A stretch of DNA of 64,000 nt from Chrysaora quinquecirrha (taxonomy: Eukaryota > Cnidaria > Scyphozoa > Semaeostomeae > Pelagiidae), in NCBI GenBank assembly GCA_014526335.1, contig JACTAT010000045.1, positions 599,850-663,849 of the forward strand, given 5' to 3'. This document shows, piece by piece, positions 63,342-64,000 of the stretch (its first letter is position 1; each line of letters begins with the position of its first letter). Position numbers and translations under genes: made by a program. The notes beneath the pieces were generated by a model. The model searched no databases. It was not told the DNA's origin and was given only the letters and a program-made list of their open reading frames with translations.

Positions 63342-64000
63342 ACATCGGGCGGTTAACCTGATGCAGAGCTAGCTGGAATTTGGTCACCGAGGTACAAGAC
63401 CTCCCAAGGCACCACAGAGGAGGACACAGCCCCTTACAAGCCCGACACTCCTTGTTTAAGAAGAAGAGACAAGGTTCACGCATTCACGCACAACTGCCAG
63501 ATGTCAGAGACGTCCAGCACGTGTACTGACAAGCAAGGCAAGGACAAGACCGCACTCCAAGATCCACTGCTCGGCAGGATCAAATCATGGCGGCTTATAA
63601 TATAAGTATTTAGCAATAGCTTAAAGCAATGCTCAGATTACTCTCTGCTGCTCTCGCCTGCTGTACACTCCCTCTTTTTGAGGTAGTGCACAGCTACCCA
63701 GCTGCAAATGGCAGAGTCCCACCATCGGTCCATTTATAGTCTACCTCATTGGGTGACGGGATGCGTAGGCACGCGATGGCGGTTTTTAACTCATCATGGC
63801 AATCAATGAATTAAAAATTAATATATTTCTTCTGCTTTACCCACAAAAATCACCATACCGAGTGGCTTAGCTCAGAGCGCAACCAAGCCCAGACCCCACC
63901 AGCCAGACCTTCGTGCACTGGACGCCCCAACAAGCGGCAGCGTTTGTTCCAACAATCCCCAAGTCTCGACTCCCCTCACTTAGGGTGCCAAGCATGCTCA
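63342..64000. other. Probable R2 5' untranslated region, no gene seen
   Basis: GC-richer than the rest of the window, without a reading frame, splice pair or 28S sequence. It is continuous with the R2 coding region, so the R2 5' UTR (often containing a self-cleaving ribozyme) is the likely content. I could not fold or identify the ribozyme by eye. Confidence 0.4.

Larger units (their letters stand above)
60070..64000 (-). mobile_element. R2 non-LTR retrotransposon in 28S rDNA, 5' end outside the window
   Basis: The element's 3' end (minus strand GGCAGTAAC) abuts TAGCCAAATGCC of 28S precisely, the known R2 cleavage site, and its orientation is the same as the 28S. Coding region 63341-60244, 3' UTR about 60243-60070, and 5' sequence from 63342 to the window end with no 28S yet reached. 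R2 depends on this site-specific insertion and on 28S co-transcription. Confidence 0.92.

Noticed and set aside
1..64000. tRNA genes or bacterial-type operons and ribosome binding sites
   Set aside because: I looked for cloverleaf-like A/B box pairs and for closely packed genes and found none that I could support. Gene structure here is eukaryotic.

Overview
The window looks like a transposon-rich intergenic to genic stretch of an invertebrate metazoan nuclear genome. It is AT-rich and has GT-AG introns, a 28S rDNA fragment with an R2-type retrotransposon in its canonical target site, and several animal-typical mobile element classes: Penelope-like, Ty3/gypsy, Ty1/copia, CR1/L2-like and R2 non-LTR, Helitron-like, Polinton/Maverick-like, PIF/Harbinger-like and MITEs. 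No prokaryotic gene organisation is present. I cannot name the species. Almost every coding segment is a decayed mobile element; the exceptions are a three-exon RING-H2 gene and a multi-exon host gene of unknown function.

Layout. (A) 1-26.0 kb is a very young tandem duplication with a period of about 12.5 kb. Copy 1 (1-11069) and copy 2 (14937-25997) are separated by a partial third unit. Each copy carries, in order, Penelope-like GIY-YIG pieces, a putative copia LTR with primer-binding site and a gag-protease remnant, a gypsy integrase remnant (minus), a decayed two-gene Helitron-like element (minus), a Polinton-like DNA polymerase B fragment (plus) and virion-protein fragment (minus), and the last exon of a RING gene (minus). 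(B) 25.4-26.7 kb holds the complete RING-H2 gene, interrupted in exon 2 by a short retroposon with a perfect 15-bp target duplication, and a promoter-like block with a heat-shock element, a kappa-B motif and CCAAT boxes. (C) 26.8-28.1 kb is a PIF/Harbinger remnant. (D) 28.2-37.2 kb is a three-level nest: a CR1/L2-like LINE on the minus strand, split by a gypsy element with 83-bp LTRs (5-bp duplication ATCAT), itself split by a 900-bp Penelope-like insertion (12-bp duplication). (E) 37.2-40.4 kb is a nearly full-length Penelope-like element with pseudo-LTRs. (F) 40.4-50 kb is mostly noncoding, with phase-compatible exons of an unrecognised minus-strand host gene and several MITEs. (G) 50-52.2 kb is low-complexity AT-rich DNA. 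(H) 52.2-59.8 kb is a second, diverged Helitron-like element (plus), whose Rep-helicase gene is split by a 2892-bp long-TIR element that carries reverse transcriptase debris. It is followed by an accessory gene that is also present, at the same spacing, after the helicase in the 5-8 kb and 20-23 kb copies. (I) 59.86-60.07 kb is an internally deleted 28S rRNA fragment, and 60.07-64.0 kb is an R2 element inserted exactly at the canonical 28S site.

The best candidate for something undescribed is the conserved second gene of this Helitron-like lineage (58847-59560, 4772-5629, 19709-20563). I recognise no domain in it, yet it keeps its position, its start context and its N-terminal core across two diverged copies of the element. 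All protein-family calls come from motifs read by eye; no database search was run.
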